Shown: one piece after another, positions 39,501 to 53,600 of the stretch
Numbering within the stretch: the first letter of the stretch is position 1
How the letters are laid out: each line of letters opens with the position of its first letter
From: Eopsaltria australis
Taxonomy: Eukaryota > Chordata > Aves > Passeriformes > Petroicidae
Direction: 5' to 3'
Assembly (NCBI GenBank): GCA_034509425.1
Contig: JAVTVJ010000121.1
Location: 124,001-188,000, forward strand
DNA: 64,000 nucleotides
The notes under the pieces: generated by a model
The model's input: only the letters and a program-made list of their open reading frames with translations
The model's database searches: none
Told to the model about the DNA's origin: nothing
Made by a program: the position numbers and the translations under genes

Positions 39501-42500
39501 CCTATCTGCCAGTCTATTCTTTTTTTGTGGCTTGCTTTGCTTTTCCTGGAACATGTGAGGCAGATGTGCCCGCTGTGCCTGTTAGCTCCGACCTTCTGCT
39601 GCTGCTCTTACTTTATTTCTAGTGTGTTTGTCACCAGTGTAAGTCCTTAACCACATACAAGTCCTATTTTAAAACATTCCAAACCATTATATTTCATTAT
39701 ATAAAAGCACAGGTTTAAAGTCATGTACTTTTTTTTTTCACTATTCCCCAATATAGTCTGCTGACAGAAGTGTAATTCATATAATATACTATATATCACA
39801 TCTTGACACAGATAACAATGGTCACTAGTAAAAGGGGCTCCCATTGAACCTTTCAAGGGGACATACTAATTAAATAATAAATTCTTTCCTTTGAGCATTG
39901 AGAATGGCCTTAATCTGCTAAAATTATCTGAGACACTCCTAGTAGAAAGATCTGCCTAACATAGCAAAACGCTACTTTTCACTGAAAACACAAGCTAGAA
40001 CCAGACTGCTTAATTTACATGAAAAAAAACCTGTCTTTTCAGTCAAGACAAAGACTTACGTTCATTGCCAGCATTAAACTTGACAATTTACAAGATGTAA
40101 AATCCTGACAGCACTTCATATCCAAAAGAAACAAAAATTTAGGAGTAGAATATCAACAGCACATAAAATTGAGCTTGCATGCTTTAATTATGTGAGACAT
40201 ATTTTGCTTCTTTCTTTTTAAACTTCTGAAGACAAAATGAAAGAAAAAAGGAAATCTGAAACGTATGTAGATAAAAGGGTGGTGGAGAGAAAAAAGAACA
40301 TGCAGACAAGCTACTAATTATTCTACAGGAAATACTTCCTGGATTCAGGTTCCTACTTCACCCTCCTCACTAGGCTATCTGAGCATCTCCTAGTAGTGCA
40401 GCAGGTGACGTGACTAACATCCATCATATGAGAACAATACAGGCACCTGGTCTTTAGGGAATTAGTGATACATATCTTAACTGTTTTATAAGTTGGACTT
40501 TTCTGAGAGTAGGGAGAAAAAAATTCTTCTGCTGAAACACTTGGAATTTGACAAAAAATTTCCTCAGACACACCTGAAAGGTTTCTGTATTCTTTAACGT
40601 TTGAATAGTCATCTTTATTAGCAATACAATTGAAAAACTAAAACATGATGCTGAAGCCAGATAGGATACTTGGTGGACATAACTTTGGTCCTTAAAATAA
40701 AGCATATAGTGAAACATTAAATATTAACCAGACCTGACAGAATACTGAGCAACTTAAGTTTCAGAATCCAGGAGTTATCGTCAGCTGATTAGTTCTGTGC
40801 ATCATGCAAATATGAAATACTATTTGTATTAATGATACTCATTTTCTTTGAAACAACACTGAGTTTACCTTTATATAACAAAGAAATATATCCTGTACAC
40901 AAGACATGAAATAAAAACGGATGAATTAAGATTTCTAAAAATGCATACAGGTGCAGAAGTGCACCCAGAGATGAACGTATTCTCCATCCTGAAATTTAAC
41001 AGTTCTGTTGAGATACATTCCAGTGGTGATGTATATATATGTACGTCCAACTTGTTCAATATTTTCTTGATAAGTTTGGTAGGCAAGAAAGGCTTCTTTT
41101 GAGTTATTTCCATTTTTTGTTTGCTGAGACAGATGCCTTGATCTCATTATTACAGACAAGCACTGTTCAGTTGTGTTAATCTGCTGTGTGTTAGCTGGGA
41201 CTCCCTACTTCCATACTAATAACGACTTGTATAAATAAAGTAGTTTTACCTTTCAGCATGTTTTTCACAAAATGAATAATGAAAAAGTTCCATCTTACTC
41301 AAAACTATTAGCAGCAGCTTGAAGTAATTTCTCTCTTTCTGCGAGGTTTTTTTAAACAAACAAAACTATTAGAACATTTAACTTGTCTTACTGCCAGATA
41401 ATTATAGTAATACTATTGGTTCAATATTTGAGTGATCTTAATTCTATAACTTCCTTCCAAATAAGGTAGGCAAGTCCTTTGTTCTGGAATTCAAGGACAG
41501 AAACATTTCAAATATATATAGTTATACACCAGGTTCAGGAATCCATTCTGTAACTCCTAAAAGTCTAAAAATACAAGATGCAAAACTAGAAGATACCTTT
41601 CTTCATGTATCATTTAAAGAAAACTCTTCAATAAGTGTTATTCCAATTACATGACAGAAAACTAACCAAGGCATGAAAAAAATTGTTAACTGCTCAATGC
41701 AATTGTTCTGCCTTCCCAACACCCCAGCACAAGCCATAGGTAACTGCAGTCAAAGTGTCTCAGTAAGATTTTATTCCCCATGATAAGGAAAATTCAGGCA
41801 ACAGAGCTCAAAGAAAATATTGCCAAAATCTTGAAAGCCTTTTTCAAGTATGGCAGCAATATAATCATATAAAATGGAGAAGAGAATTTCTGCCTGGGGA
41901 TCATCCCTTCATCCATGCTGTTCTGAACCACTCCTTTCTCAGAAAGGCATCCAGCTCTATAATCTTTCTAGGGTATTTAAGCCTTTCCTGACTTCTGTGT
42001 ACCCATAGTATTGTACATGAACATCAAACAGCAAAGAAATTGATAAAAATAGTATCAGGAGGTGGGAGATTACAAAACATCCATACAGCACAGAGAAATT
42101 CTAGATGGTATCTTATAAATATGAACCAGGTATTGTGATACTGTGTTGTTGTCTATGGCTGCTAGCACAGAGCTCAGTTTCAGTGCTAATTATGGACTAT
42201 AACACAGCAGTACCTTTTCCCCCCCACCTCAGCCTACTTCTCACGATAGACCCATACAGAAAATCTTCAGCTTTGCAAGAAGTATTTCCACAAAAAATTC
42301 TAGGGGAAGAGTTAGAATTTAAGTACTCTATTTTTCTGTTTTATTCACAGAAGCTTTAACAGAAGCTGGGTGAGCAAAAAAGGACAGAGAAATAGGGAAA
42401 CCTCACTAAGGCCTGTGTGTTCCTCAGCAATATAGACAAGAAAGAGGACAGAGCCTGAGCAGCTAGAGATTGATAACTATTAAGTTAAAATAGTAGAAGG

Positions 42501-44750
42501 ACAAACTTCAAAATGCAACCTAACCAAGGTGAAAACCTCAGGTTTTGTTCTTTCTACCTTGTGAATAAAATTAACACTGATGTTATACTGGCACAAATTG
42601 ATTAAAAAGGAAAGTATGACACGCAAGAAATTAAAACATGACATTGTAACTTAAACACTTATTTTCTATTGTATGTTTACATGTCTTCCAGTTCTAAGGG
42701 TTTATTTGACCCATGGCTCTGTGTACTAAATTAATCACAAGCAAACCAGGGCTCCAACTAAACCATAAGGATTATAGATTATACACTATCAGCAAATCTG
42801 AACACTGTGTTCAACTAAGAGCAATGATATAGGCAATGAGACATGCAGACTAAGGAAACAAGATGTGACAAGGAGTGGCTCTTCAAAAAAAAAAACCTAA
42901 ACCCCAGAAAAAGAACAAAAACAAGCCAAAAAACAACCAGTAGAAGACAGAGGAGACTAAGTAAGTAACAGGGAGTACTTGCAGATGCTTCACTTGTTAT
43001 TTTGAAGCCCCAAGTCAGAACCAGCTGTGAAATCTGTCCAAGATGAGTGTTATACTTTGCCTCACCAAATGAACTTCTAAATAAACAGAAGAGACTAAAA
43101 ATGAACAGATGATGATTTTATATGTCTGTATTAAGAGCTCCTCCCCTCTCAAAATATTTACCTTTATCTAAATAGAGCATTTGAGATTCTTTGCATTTAG
43201 TAAACACTGACAAAAGCACATAAAAACCAAAACTGACTAAAGTTTATTGTGCTTTTGAATTTAGAATATATGTGATCCTTATGCCTCCTTGACCAGTGAA
43301 TCCTATCTTTCCTAATGTTTTGTAGGAGTCTGAGATGGCGCCTGTAGAATTTGATTTTGTGTAAAAATACACACCAAATCTGATTTCTGCTACATTAAGG
43401 AGTCCTCTGGTAAAATATATGACGCATGGAATGAAATAAGCTGTAGTTCTAGAATGAGTCTTTAAGCTTACTTCCTTTAGTACTTGACCACTAATATTAA
43501 AGACTACTGGATCAAACTACAGTTTTAATTGGATATATAGGACATGATACAGTGGTATAGTTAAACTGCAAGTTGGATGCTAAAATATAGCATTGATTTG
43601 TATTCTTTTACTGGAAATATTTGTAATATGAAACTAGGATACAATACACTCATTTTTAATGCATATTCTCAACAGAGGAAAGCTGCTTCTGTCACCAGGT
43701 TATGCTCAAAGTCCATTCATCAAATAAATGTTAGATTAATTGGTTTGCTGTTTCTCAGTCTAAAATGAGATTAATCTAATTCTCATTAATAGTGATGAAA
43801 TGTGGATTATACAATTCTTACACTGCTCATTGCTAATGCACACACACAAAATTGGCCTGCCACAGAATTTTTTAAAATAGCCTGATGTCTAATAGTTTAA
43901 TGAATTGTTATATATAGGAACTTGCCCAAGAGTACAAAATATCAGTTCCACCTAAACCTTTGTTTTACTGGATGAAATGTTTGCACTAATAGAAGAACAG
44001 ATAGGATAGGACAGAGAAAAGAAATGTCATTTTGGAGATAATTTTAAACATTCTTATTTCCTGGAAAATAGAAGAAGTCAAAGATAGGAATGTAAAGGAA
44101 TAAAACAAGCTGGAAGAAATCCAGGTGGAAGATGTAACATGCTAGAAGAGGGTTACACTGGAAAAATGTGAGAGATGCCAGAGAAGAAGGTATCTGGAGC
44201 CAAAAGTCAAAACAGCTGAAAAGTACAAACTGCAATAAATATGATTAGAGTGCTTGGTTCAGATGTTGCTCTCAAACAAAAGCTTTGGAAAAACTTTAGA
44301 GGGACTATGTAGGAAGAGGGACAGTTTTGATAAATTTCACCTGAAATACTACATATATTAATCACAGGCACTGTGAGGTTCAAAAGGACATTTTAGTTTA
44401 TTCACTTTGGAGAATCCACCAATGGAAAGAATTCCTGAAGTTTACAGATTTCTTCATGTCAGAATTCTCCATCATATTTACCCAAACCTGTACTTGTTTC
44501 ATGACAATGGTGACCTTATTCAGATTTCAACTTTTCTGAGCAGGACTCAACTTTGACCTAACCAGATAACATAGAAATTATGTTCTTGAAAAGAATTTAG
44601 TGTGGGTTCATGCAAACATAATGTAATGATTAGTAAGTGCAATCTATTTCTCCTGTGGCACTTTTTCCTAAGCAATTTAGTTCCTCCAAAGCAATAAAAT
44701 CTTGAAACATCAGCTAAATCTCCTTGGGTTTCTTCAAATATCCCCATGTT

Positions 44751-44765
44751 AAAAAAAAAAAAAAA
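44751..44765 (+). repeat. Poly(A) run, 15 nt
   Basis: An uninterrupted A15 sits within the intron. No coding-like or SINE body was seen directly upstream, so it is probably a simple homopolymer and not a retroposon tail. Confidence 0.9.
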
Positions 44766-47696
44766 GTAAGATGTGTACATTTAACTGATTATAAAAATCT
44801 AAGACAAACACCTCACTTGCTTTCCTTTGGGACATCTGCCATAATGACAGATACTTATTGTCTTTGATTTTCATACGGACAACTGAATTGTTTTATCATT
44901 TTTGAAGTGATTTAAATGTGCTAAAAAGGAGCATTTTCTCTTATGCTCTTCAAAACCCATGCTGTTAGGGTACATGGATTCAGAACTGCTTGTACATTTA
45001 ATGGTCTCTTTTCTCAATTTTTTTTTTTGTTCCAAAAAAGTGCACACTGTGAAAATTTACTCATTTCTTCATCTCAATAACCTCAGATGGGATCAAATTC
45101 TATTCATCCAATTTTTTAACCAGCAACCAGTTTCCCAGACAAGATTTCAATGGAAAACTGGCACTCTTTCATACCTGTTCACATTGCCATGCATTTATTA
45201 TAGCCTTTTTCTTCTCCATATTCTTACTTTTTCTTTTTAAACCTGGTTCCTTTGTGTTCCATTACCCTCTTCACTTTATCCTTTTGTTTATTAGAAATGC
45301 TCCCATGAGTGTGTTGTTGTGCATCCCGTTACCCCCTCACCCCTCCCCAACAATTCACGATCGTACAAGCAGCCAATTCACAGGAGAAGAATTTCCCAAG
45401 AGCTGCACTGATAGCTTTCATTTTCTGGTTACGTGCAATTCTAGGACTCCAACATATTTTGCCAGGACACCATTTTCCAGATTGTGTTTGATTACTGGAT
45501 TCATGCTGGATATGGAACCCAGCCCCAGCAAGGCAAGCAGTTCAAAGGTTGAATACATCGCCAGCCCAAATCCAAACTTGAAACACAGCGAGGGTGATGT
45601 AAGGATATGAGGACAGACGTATGTTTATCTGAATGTAAAGTGTTAGACCAGAAACTGATTCCCCAGATTCTGCTGGAGTTTTCTGGGCATTTAGTATTTC
45701 ACCAGAACACAAACAATATAAATTATATGAATGTGCTTATAGTAAAAAAGAGTGTCAGTGCATTTACACCCCAAAAAGGTACTTCCCCAGCAGTCGGGCA
45801 ACAGAAGTTTTCATTAAAATCTTGTGTAACCTTTGTTGGTATCAGTGATTAAAATGGGCTAATGATCCAAGTCAGGATTATCTTTTGGGTCTTTGCTCAA
45901 ATACAGAGTCAGAATGTATATCTGGACAAATATCAAAAGGCAGTAGGTTGTAACAAGATGACAGTGTGAAAGAAAATATTAGAGACTTAACAACCCTTCT
46001 CTTTCGCTGCAAAATCTTCAGACTTAGCAGGCAGGAAAGGAGTTTCATTTGCTACATAGAAAGACAGACACAGAATTACTTCCTAAGAGTAGACATAAAA
46101 AAGTTGTCTGCAACTGGACAGGTGTCTGAAACCCTGGCAATGGAAGTGTTTAAAGCCCTGTGCTGCAGGTCACTATTCCTCTCTAGCAAACAGGAGCTGT
46201 TATATCCCACTTTTCATTGATTGACCATTACTGAATGGATTCCTCATTTTAACAAAACATATTGTTATACTCGAGATAAGTCTTTGACAATTCTTTACAC
46301 TAACATATGGAATTCAATTTTGCTACCATTAATTTCACTCTGGTATTTATCAGCAGAAGCTTTTTTCCTGCAAGAACCAATTTATTTAATTGAACAGTTT
46401 AAAGGGCTCCAAAACCACATACAAAAGATGAGGTTATAGCTAATAGCTTTCAAATATACTTAAAAGCTTGAATCATTAGCAGTTGCTTAAACTAGGAATT
46501 TTTAAGTGTAAGCCAGAATTTATTGTAAACTAGTCTTAGTGTTGTGATTTTTCACAAATAGAGGAGGCAGTTGAAATATAATTCTGTATTTAGGAATAAA
46601 GCCTGTACTTTGTTGTCCTTTCACTTTTCCAGTTTTTGGCATTCCTAGAATATCACATGTATCACTTCCTCAATTTATTATCTGAGTATTACGTTCTTAA
46701 ACACTTTTTTCGTCACAATTTTCTTAAAAGGTAAATAAATCCAGTTCACATTTTACAAAAAACAGAGGCATGCAATTCCAGAGGAACTGGAATGCTATAA
46801 TGTTGTTCCAAATCAGAAAGTTTTGGCTCCCTATGCATTAGAAGAAATAGGCATTGAAGGATGGCACATGGAAACTGCTTCAGTGCAGCAGCTATTGGGA
46901 GATCACAGTTCTACACACAAAATGCAACTGGAGGTGAGAGAATCTCATTTCTAGCTCTTATCCATGCAAATATTTTGAGATTTTCATGAAAAAGGAAAAA
47001 AAAATTCTGTAGGTGGCTCATTGCTGAATGCCCTGAGGATAAGCAATGAGTTACGAGCGAGAAAGATACAGGCTCAAATCTACTCCAGGAGGGAATATCC
47101 AATTTCTTTGTGTCCAATCAGTGGGCTAGAGAATGACAACAGTGGTATTATCCCCACACTTCCTCTGATCAAAGAAGTTCTGCACATGACTGGGTATGGA
47201 TTGGGTATGTATGTCATAAGAGCAAACATTACAAATGAAAAATGAATGCCAGCGTAGTTCCTCTTAGCTTTATGCTAAGTGGATATAAAAGTGGATAAAT
47301 AAATGTTCAAGACCTGAAAATCACTGCCTGATTCACATGTGAGTAGAAAACAAGACCACACTGAAAACCTGTTAAATGGTACTATTAACCTGAGATTATT
47401 GCTGTGTAGAAAAAGGCAAGATGGGATAAAGTCCAATATACTTTTTCAGAATTATGATGAATGTCAAAAAAATTAGGGAAAGCCTAAGCTTCTTTGAAGA
47501 ACTGAAGAAAATCCTGCAGAAATCAATAGTAAGATTGCTATCAATATGTTTGGAACAGGTCCAAAATTATTATCTCTGACATTAACATAAAGAAATTGCA
47601 GCTGTTTGCATTTATATTTCCCTTTAGCAACAATGGAAGAATGTACTGTGACAGAATAGAGTTAACCCTTTCTCTGGCATGATTTACAGGCATAGT

Positions 47697-47812
47697 GTTT
47701 TTTTGTTTTTTTAATTCCTTATCTTGGTTTCTGGAAAAATATGGCTTTGGTGATTTGGGTTTTTTCTTTTGGTTTTGTTGTGGTTTTGGCTTGTTTTGGG
47801 TTTTTTTATTCA
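47697..47812 (+). repeat. T/G-rich low-complexity tract
   Basis: T runs separated by G or GG (GTTTTTTTGTTTTTTTAA, GGGTTTTTTCTTTTGG, TTTTGTTGTGGTTTTGGC) cover about 115 nt with very few A or C in the second half. On the transcribed minus strand this is C/A-rich. It accounts for the Lys/Pro/Gln-rich open frame (NKPKPQQNQKKKPKSP) on the minus strand. Confidence 0.8.
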
Positions 47813-50189
47813 AATAAGCAATTCTGTCAGTATGCAACCAGAGAGAAATATGGCATTTTAAATTATTTGAAAAATGAAGCTGTGGTCTACATCTGATCAC
47901 CCTTAACCATGAAGTAAGGATGCAGTAGCTTCAAGGGAGTAAGGACTTTTCTGACAAAAGCAAAACCCTAAACAATCTTATAATATACCATAAACATTAA
48001 AGATTAAAATTGAATAGCAAATCCTGAAGAGTCCATCTTTTTTGGAAAAACTTCTATTCACTTCAGTGAAAATTTCTTGAATTGAATAAGATTAAACATC
48101 TCTAGATCTAATCTATTCATTCCAATTAAAGAAAAATGCAATACAATGCAATGATGATGGCAGCCAAGATTCAGACACTTTTACTCTGGATCAGAGGGCA
48201 CAAAGTCAGTCTTGAATTGTAACTTAAAAACCTGAAACAATATTTAACCTTTATCTTGATATTGCACAAGATGCCAACTACTGTACAACCTACAAATACA
48301 GAGTTTTTAATAAAATATAAGATGACACACCTATCAGATAGATGACTAAACCCAGACAAATACCTGTCTTAATTACATTGGTTGCAGACTTACTCCTGCA
48401 TGGATTTTTAACAATTTCTGCGTATCATTACAAGCCACTAATAATTATACTCTTTCATATATTAGAAATCACAAAAAGATTCGTTCAATTCTCTATGAAC
48501 TCATCAAGTTTTGCAATACATATGACAAAAGCACACAAGCCAAAACAAGAACACTTCTGCTATTTACATACTGTGATAAATAATGCAACAAACATGAGTA
48601 GAAACGAGAACAAAAAGAAATCTAATGTAATATTAAATACAGTGCAAAATCTCTATTCCAATCATTCTGTATGTTTTCTGCCTCTTTCAGACTACAATAA
48701 ATTCTGAATATGTAAAAAAAAAAAATCTACTCTTCTTTACAGCATATATTTATGTAGTTCAGATCACGGAGTATAGAAGTCACAGTCAGTTCAAATGCTT
48801 AGGCATATTATACTCCTTCTAGCAAAGCAATTTTCTAGTTGTTTTTTGAATAACCATCAAATAACTAGGTTAAGAACAAAATGACAGTAAAAACTATCTG
48901 TTACTAGACATACAAAAAATTGCCTTTTCAGACAGTAGCAGTAACTCCCCTGAATTCATAACCTGTTTGAGACTTAACGAGAATTAAACATCAACTGACT
49001 ATTAGAATCATAGAATTATCCCAACACTTCCTAAGTAACAGAAATGGTTTTTTTCATCTACCATAGAAGGTTTTAAAATAAACCCAAAGACTTAAACACA
49101 TCTGGAGTTTGGAGATATCTGCATTTGCAACTTTAGTTCCAATTCAGCTGTAAATCTCTGTCAAAACACTACATTGAAATACAACCTGAAAATTCAGGAA
49201 ATTGGAAATTATATCCATATATGAACTTCACAGCTGGGGCTGCTTTAGTTACAATGCATCTTGTGCCAAACCGCATAAACAAAATAATTCAAAACAATCT
49301 TCAATGTAAGCAAAGTAAAAACTCATACATTACAATCACTGAAAGTGTTTTGTGTTTCAAAATTATAGAGATACCACTTTGTATTGTGGCCTGAAGCAAG
49401 TATCACTGAACATTTCTAGTATGCTGGAACAAGGATATTGGTAACAAATTTTCATGACAGACACACATAGTCAATGAGACAATAAATTAGTTTCCCAAGT
49501 GAAAGCTCACTAATAAGATTGGATCTAAAATTTAGGTCACTTAATTTTAAGACTCAGCTAATGGGCTAAAAAAAAAAAGAGTATAACTTCATAACATAAA
49601 TTCAGGTTCAATCTTTTTTTATCATAAACATTAGCACCATTGTTAAGCTGCAAAGAGTAAGCTTCTTGTAAAATGAAATGATCTAATTGTAAAATGCATT
49701 TGATATCTCCTTGTAGGGAGGTTATTTCTAAAAGAAAAATAAAATATTCTGTATTACATTATGAAGTTATAAAATTTAAGCAATTAATTTTTAGTGCTGT
49801 GTAAGGTCTGATGTCACTGGAAAGATAAATTTGTAAAACTTCTTTCCAATGTGATTTATTGATTCTATTTCAAACACAGTGCTTCTTTTATTTGCAAATA
49901 CCAGAACTATTATACAATCAAAGAAACTTTACCTTTACTTCTTTAGCATTCAGAGGTGACGAGAATGTGTGAAAGTCCTTTAACTTCTTGACAACCATAT
50001 GAGAAAACTCCTAGCCTGATAAGGTTAGAAATATGCCATTTGGCCTGTCTCACACAGAAATAAGGGATTGTGAACTCATACTCCTAGCTTGTTCTGATTA
50101 CTAGAGAAAGTTATTTTAAGAAAATTTACCCACAAATTTTCCACCTACAAGGCAAAGAAAATTTTCTGAGAGGGATATTTTTACAATGT

Positions 50190-50452
50190 CACATAGTGAT
50201 TGAACAAGGGGTAATGTATTTGAACTGAAAGAGGACAGGTTTAGCTTAAAAATAAGGAAGAAATTCTTTATTGTAAAGGTGGTATGGCACTGGAACAGGT
50301 TGTCTGAAATTGTGGATGGCCCATCCCTGGGAGTGTTCAAGGCCAAGCTGGACCAAAGCCTTAAGCACCAAATGGAAGGTGTCCCTGTTTACAGCAGGAG
50401 GTTGGAACTAGATGATTTTTAAGGTCCTTTCCAACCCAAACCACTCTATTAT
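50190..50452 (+). mobile_element. CR1 LINE 3' fragment, 5'-truncated, plus orientation
   Basis: The plus strand carries the classic CR1 3' blocks in order: AACTGAAAGAGGACAGGTTT, ATAAGGAAGAAATTCTTTA, GGCACTGGAACAGGTTGTC, GGCCCATCCCTGGGAGTGTT, CAAGGCCAAGCTGGACC, GGTTGGAACTAGATGATTTT and AAGGTCCTTTCCAACCCAAA, ending CCACTCTATTATT where the octamer repeats would start. It is antisense to WDR72 and lies 53 nt past the donor of the exon at 50506. A 76-codon frame on the other strand is a by-product. Confidence 0.96.
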
Positions 50453-50505
50453 TTTTAACATATTGCAAAATATCTCCTCAGTCTTTGTCAGTGTCCAAGA
50501 CTTAC

Positions 50506-50617
50506 CATTCCCATTCTCTACGATGGCCAGCGGCTCTCTGCAGATCACCATCCTTCTCAAGGGATTAATAGTCCTTTGAACTTCTGCCAGCAGCACTGCT
50601 TGCATTGCCTCAATAAT
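50506..50617 (-). CDS. WDR72: WDR72 exon, 112 nt
   Basis: The acceptor TTTGCATTTATGGCAG|ATT and the donor AATG|GTAAGTC bound 112 nt in frame. The peptide IIEAMQAVLLAEVQRTI then NPLRRMVICREPLAIVENGN aligns without gaps to the 37-residue human block VTEAIQAVLLAEVQ...MAENGN. The AVLLAEVQ helix is the best conserved part. It ends in phase 1 with a single G. In human about 30 further residues, including a WTEELELQ motif, come before the next block. I did not find these in this window. A CR1 fragment lies in the intron 53 nt past the donor. Confidence 0.95.
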
Positions 50618-53600
50618 CTGCCATAAATGCAAATTATTATTGGATGATATCAGTACCTCAATTATTTACCTAAGTATTCGACAATTTTAACCAACTAGCA
50701 CAAAATCTTGAGACTGTCCTGGTGAATGTCATTAGAAAGTCAACACCTATTAATAAATCTTTCAGACAGTGATAACCACAACTCTCTACATACATGCTGA
50801 GAAGAAAAAGGTTAACTAGATAGCAATAAAATGGTGTAAGTTGTCAGTCAGGACTGCTTCCCAATAAACATTCATTTTCTTTAATGTCAAATCTAGAATC
50901 AGTCACCTACTGCCTCCTTGATTTCAAGGATAAACAATTACTAACAATATATGCTAGCAAAGCACAAGGTGATAACAGCTAATAAGAAGTATCTTCATTT
51001 TTTTTTCTGATGTGTGCAAAAGCGCTTGATAGACTGAAAAATGACCTTGTATTTTGACATTTTTAGAATTTCTGGCATCTAATCTCTCTGATAAAATTAA
51101 AGAATGTTTTGTTATTAGTGGTGATGCTCTACTCCTCTAGGTCAAACAGAACACCCCCATATTTTCTGTCTAACACAGAGAAATACCATTCCTCAAACTC
51201 CTCTCATGCAAAAGCAACATCTACTGGAGTTCTGAGCAGCCCGTAAATGGCACTTGCAGGAGCTGATGCACCACACGTGGGCATTAGGACAATGCAGTGT
51301 AGAGTCTGACAGAGTTAATACTTTCCTCCTTTTTAGCAAAGAAGTCCCAGGAGAACTAGGAACATTTAAAGATAAAGCACATGAAGACCTTAGACAGAAG
51401 ACCCCAAACCTTTGTAATTCTTAGTTTAAATTTCAGTATGGTGCAGAATGGCAATGTGTACCTTCTCTGCATTTGGTATTTCCTTCAGAAAAGGAATACA
51501 ATTTTTCCTACTTGGGAAGGTATTCATTCTCAAGTACAAGGTATTTCCTGAAAAACAGAGTGAATCTAAGGTCTCAACTGCAACTTAAACATGAATTTAG
51601 ATTGAATACAAAAATTTTGTTTAATATATTTTATTAGAAATATTTTAAGCTTATATGACATTTATATTATAAAAAAAGCTATCAAAATTATTTAATTTTC
51701 ATATTAATTGAGGTTGATATGCAGGATCCCTCACACTGCCTGGAAGAGATATGGTTTCAACTCACTAATCAAGTACGTATCCTCAATAATTTCTATAACT
51801 GCCCTTGGAAATTCAAATCATTAAGCAGAACAAAGGCTGTGGATGTCCTTTGTGACAAAATCCTTTATTGTAGACAAATATACCCTAGTCAGGTCACTGC
51901 AAGTGAACCCAGCCCTATGTGATTCAACATAGCACAAAGCTTCATCTTGTTATAATAGAACTTTATTTTACAGGGGAAACCAAAGGCTGTTTCCAGTTCC
52001 TCACATCTATAAAGCCCTGAGCTTTGGGGATTACAGATCCTGACTTTGCAGCAGACTCTCACAATATATCTACAATAATTAAGAAAGAGAAGGAAACACG
52101 GACATGTTTTCAATGTCCTGGGGAAATTTTTGACAAAACAATTCTTACAGAGGTACACAAAAGAAATCTAAGAACCTGTCACTAATCTGGATCAGATGCT
52201 CTTTACTTGTATCACTGCTATCTGTGCCAGTCAGGCAGCATTTGTAATAATTTTCTCTAACACCATAAAACAAAAAAACTAACAAATAGCACAACATGAT
52301 ATTATTGTAGAGGCACCTGTAGTTGTCTCTGCATGTAACTTGTCTGTGTCTTTGTTGTATCTGCATTTCCACAGTGCTTGGTGTGGTTTCACATTTAGTT
52401 TTGTCTTCTCACTGAATCTTATCCCAAAATTTATATACCTCATCTATCCTTATCACCAAGTTTAACAATCTCCAGTAGCTTTCCCTGTCTCTAACACATA
52501 ACAAATCTACATGAGCACTTTTCATTTTCTCTGATCATTTCCACTTTATCTTTAGTGTCCTTCTGGATATAAATTAGCTACCTTATTGGCTACATATGCT
52601 TTCATTTTTTCCCCTATAATTGTAATTGCTGTTGAAAATACAATGTGTTTTTTTTAGTTGGGATTGTTAAATGTGACAGAAATTATGCTGCTCCTTTGAC
52701 TGAGAAAGTATAAGTAGCATATGTCGACCTATAAATACTGATATTAAAAGTGAAAGGTAATTGTTTGACTCTGAAGCAGCAATAATACAGAATAATTCAG
52801 AAAGACAAGTGAACAAAAGTTGAGGTAAGTTGTACTGTTACATCTCTACTAAGTTATCCTGGCTTTCCTTTCTGCACTTTATCAATTACTTCCAAGGATT
52901 ACTATTCTCTTTCTAATGAGTGGGTTTAAGGAGAGAAGTCAATAGATATCACTCCTGGTTATAGCTCAGGCCACAACCTCTACAGGTCTGAGCCTTGCAG
53001 AAACTGCCTCCCAGCTGCCTCTGTAACACAGTCACATCATGGGGCAGAAAATACACAGCAAAACATACAACCTCAATGATCTGCTTTGCTTTAATTCTGC
53101 CCAGGAATTGTCACAACAGTTTTCTAGATACTTCCACTGAACTATATATTTTTCTTCATTTATCTATCTGAAAAGATGAACACACAAGTAATTTTGGGTG
53201 GGATGGGAGTGTGGCAAGAAGTGGCTATATTTTATCTGAAAAAACAGCAAAACAGATGAAGATGACCTTTCCTTTCAAATCATCTGGGGAAAAGACAATA
53301 CTAAAAAAAAATTTTAAAATATACCCATTTTAAAAATTTGATTCAGAAAAAGACCTTCCTACAGCCTTCAACAAGTCAGTAGACCCTTGATAAAACACTT
53401 GCAGCAGGTTTTTTTCAGGTTTTTCAGTTTCTTTGTTTGCACAGAATCTGTTACAGTGCCATAAGGAGATGAGGAGTCTCTAACTGGTAACTCCTTTGGG
53501 TCATGTCTGAAAGTCAGTATCCTTCATTGAAGATCACAATACAAAAAGTTTCTTAAAATAGCCTAATTAGTGATAGTTTTGGTAAATGTACATGAATGGT

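Larger units (their letters stand above)
16395..50505 (-). other. WDR72: WDR72 intron, 34 kb
   Basis: This is a very long intron between two well-supported coding exons. It contains a CR1 fragment near 23.1 kb, a compound AAAAAG/AAAAG microsatellite at 24.5 kb, a C-run tract at 20.97 kb, an 8-bp palindromic tandem at 28.97 kb, an LTR-like stretch at 33.1-33.5 kb, a T/G-rich tract at 47.7 kb and another CR1 at 50.2 kb. The human-equivalent exon with the WTEELELQ motif should lie here if it is conserved, but I did not find it. No further gene was recognised on either strand. Confidence 0.75.

Noticed and set aside
49005..49035. AGAATCATAGAATTATCCC, like a CR1 3'-end octamer remnant
   Set aside because: It is too short, with no CR1 body adjoining, and could be chance in AT-rich DNA.
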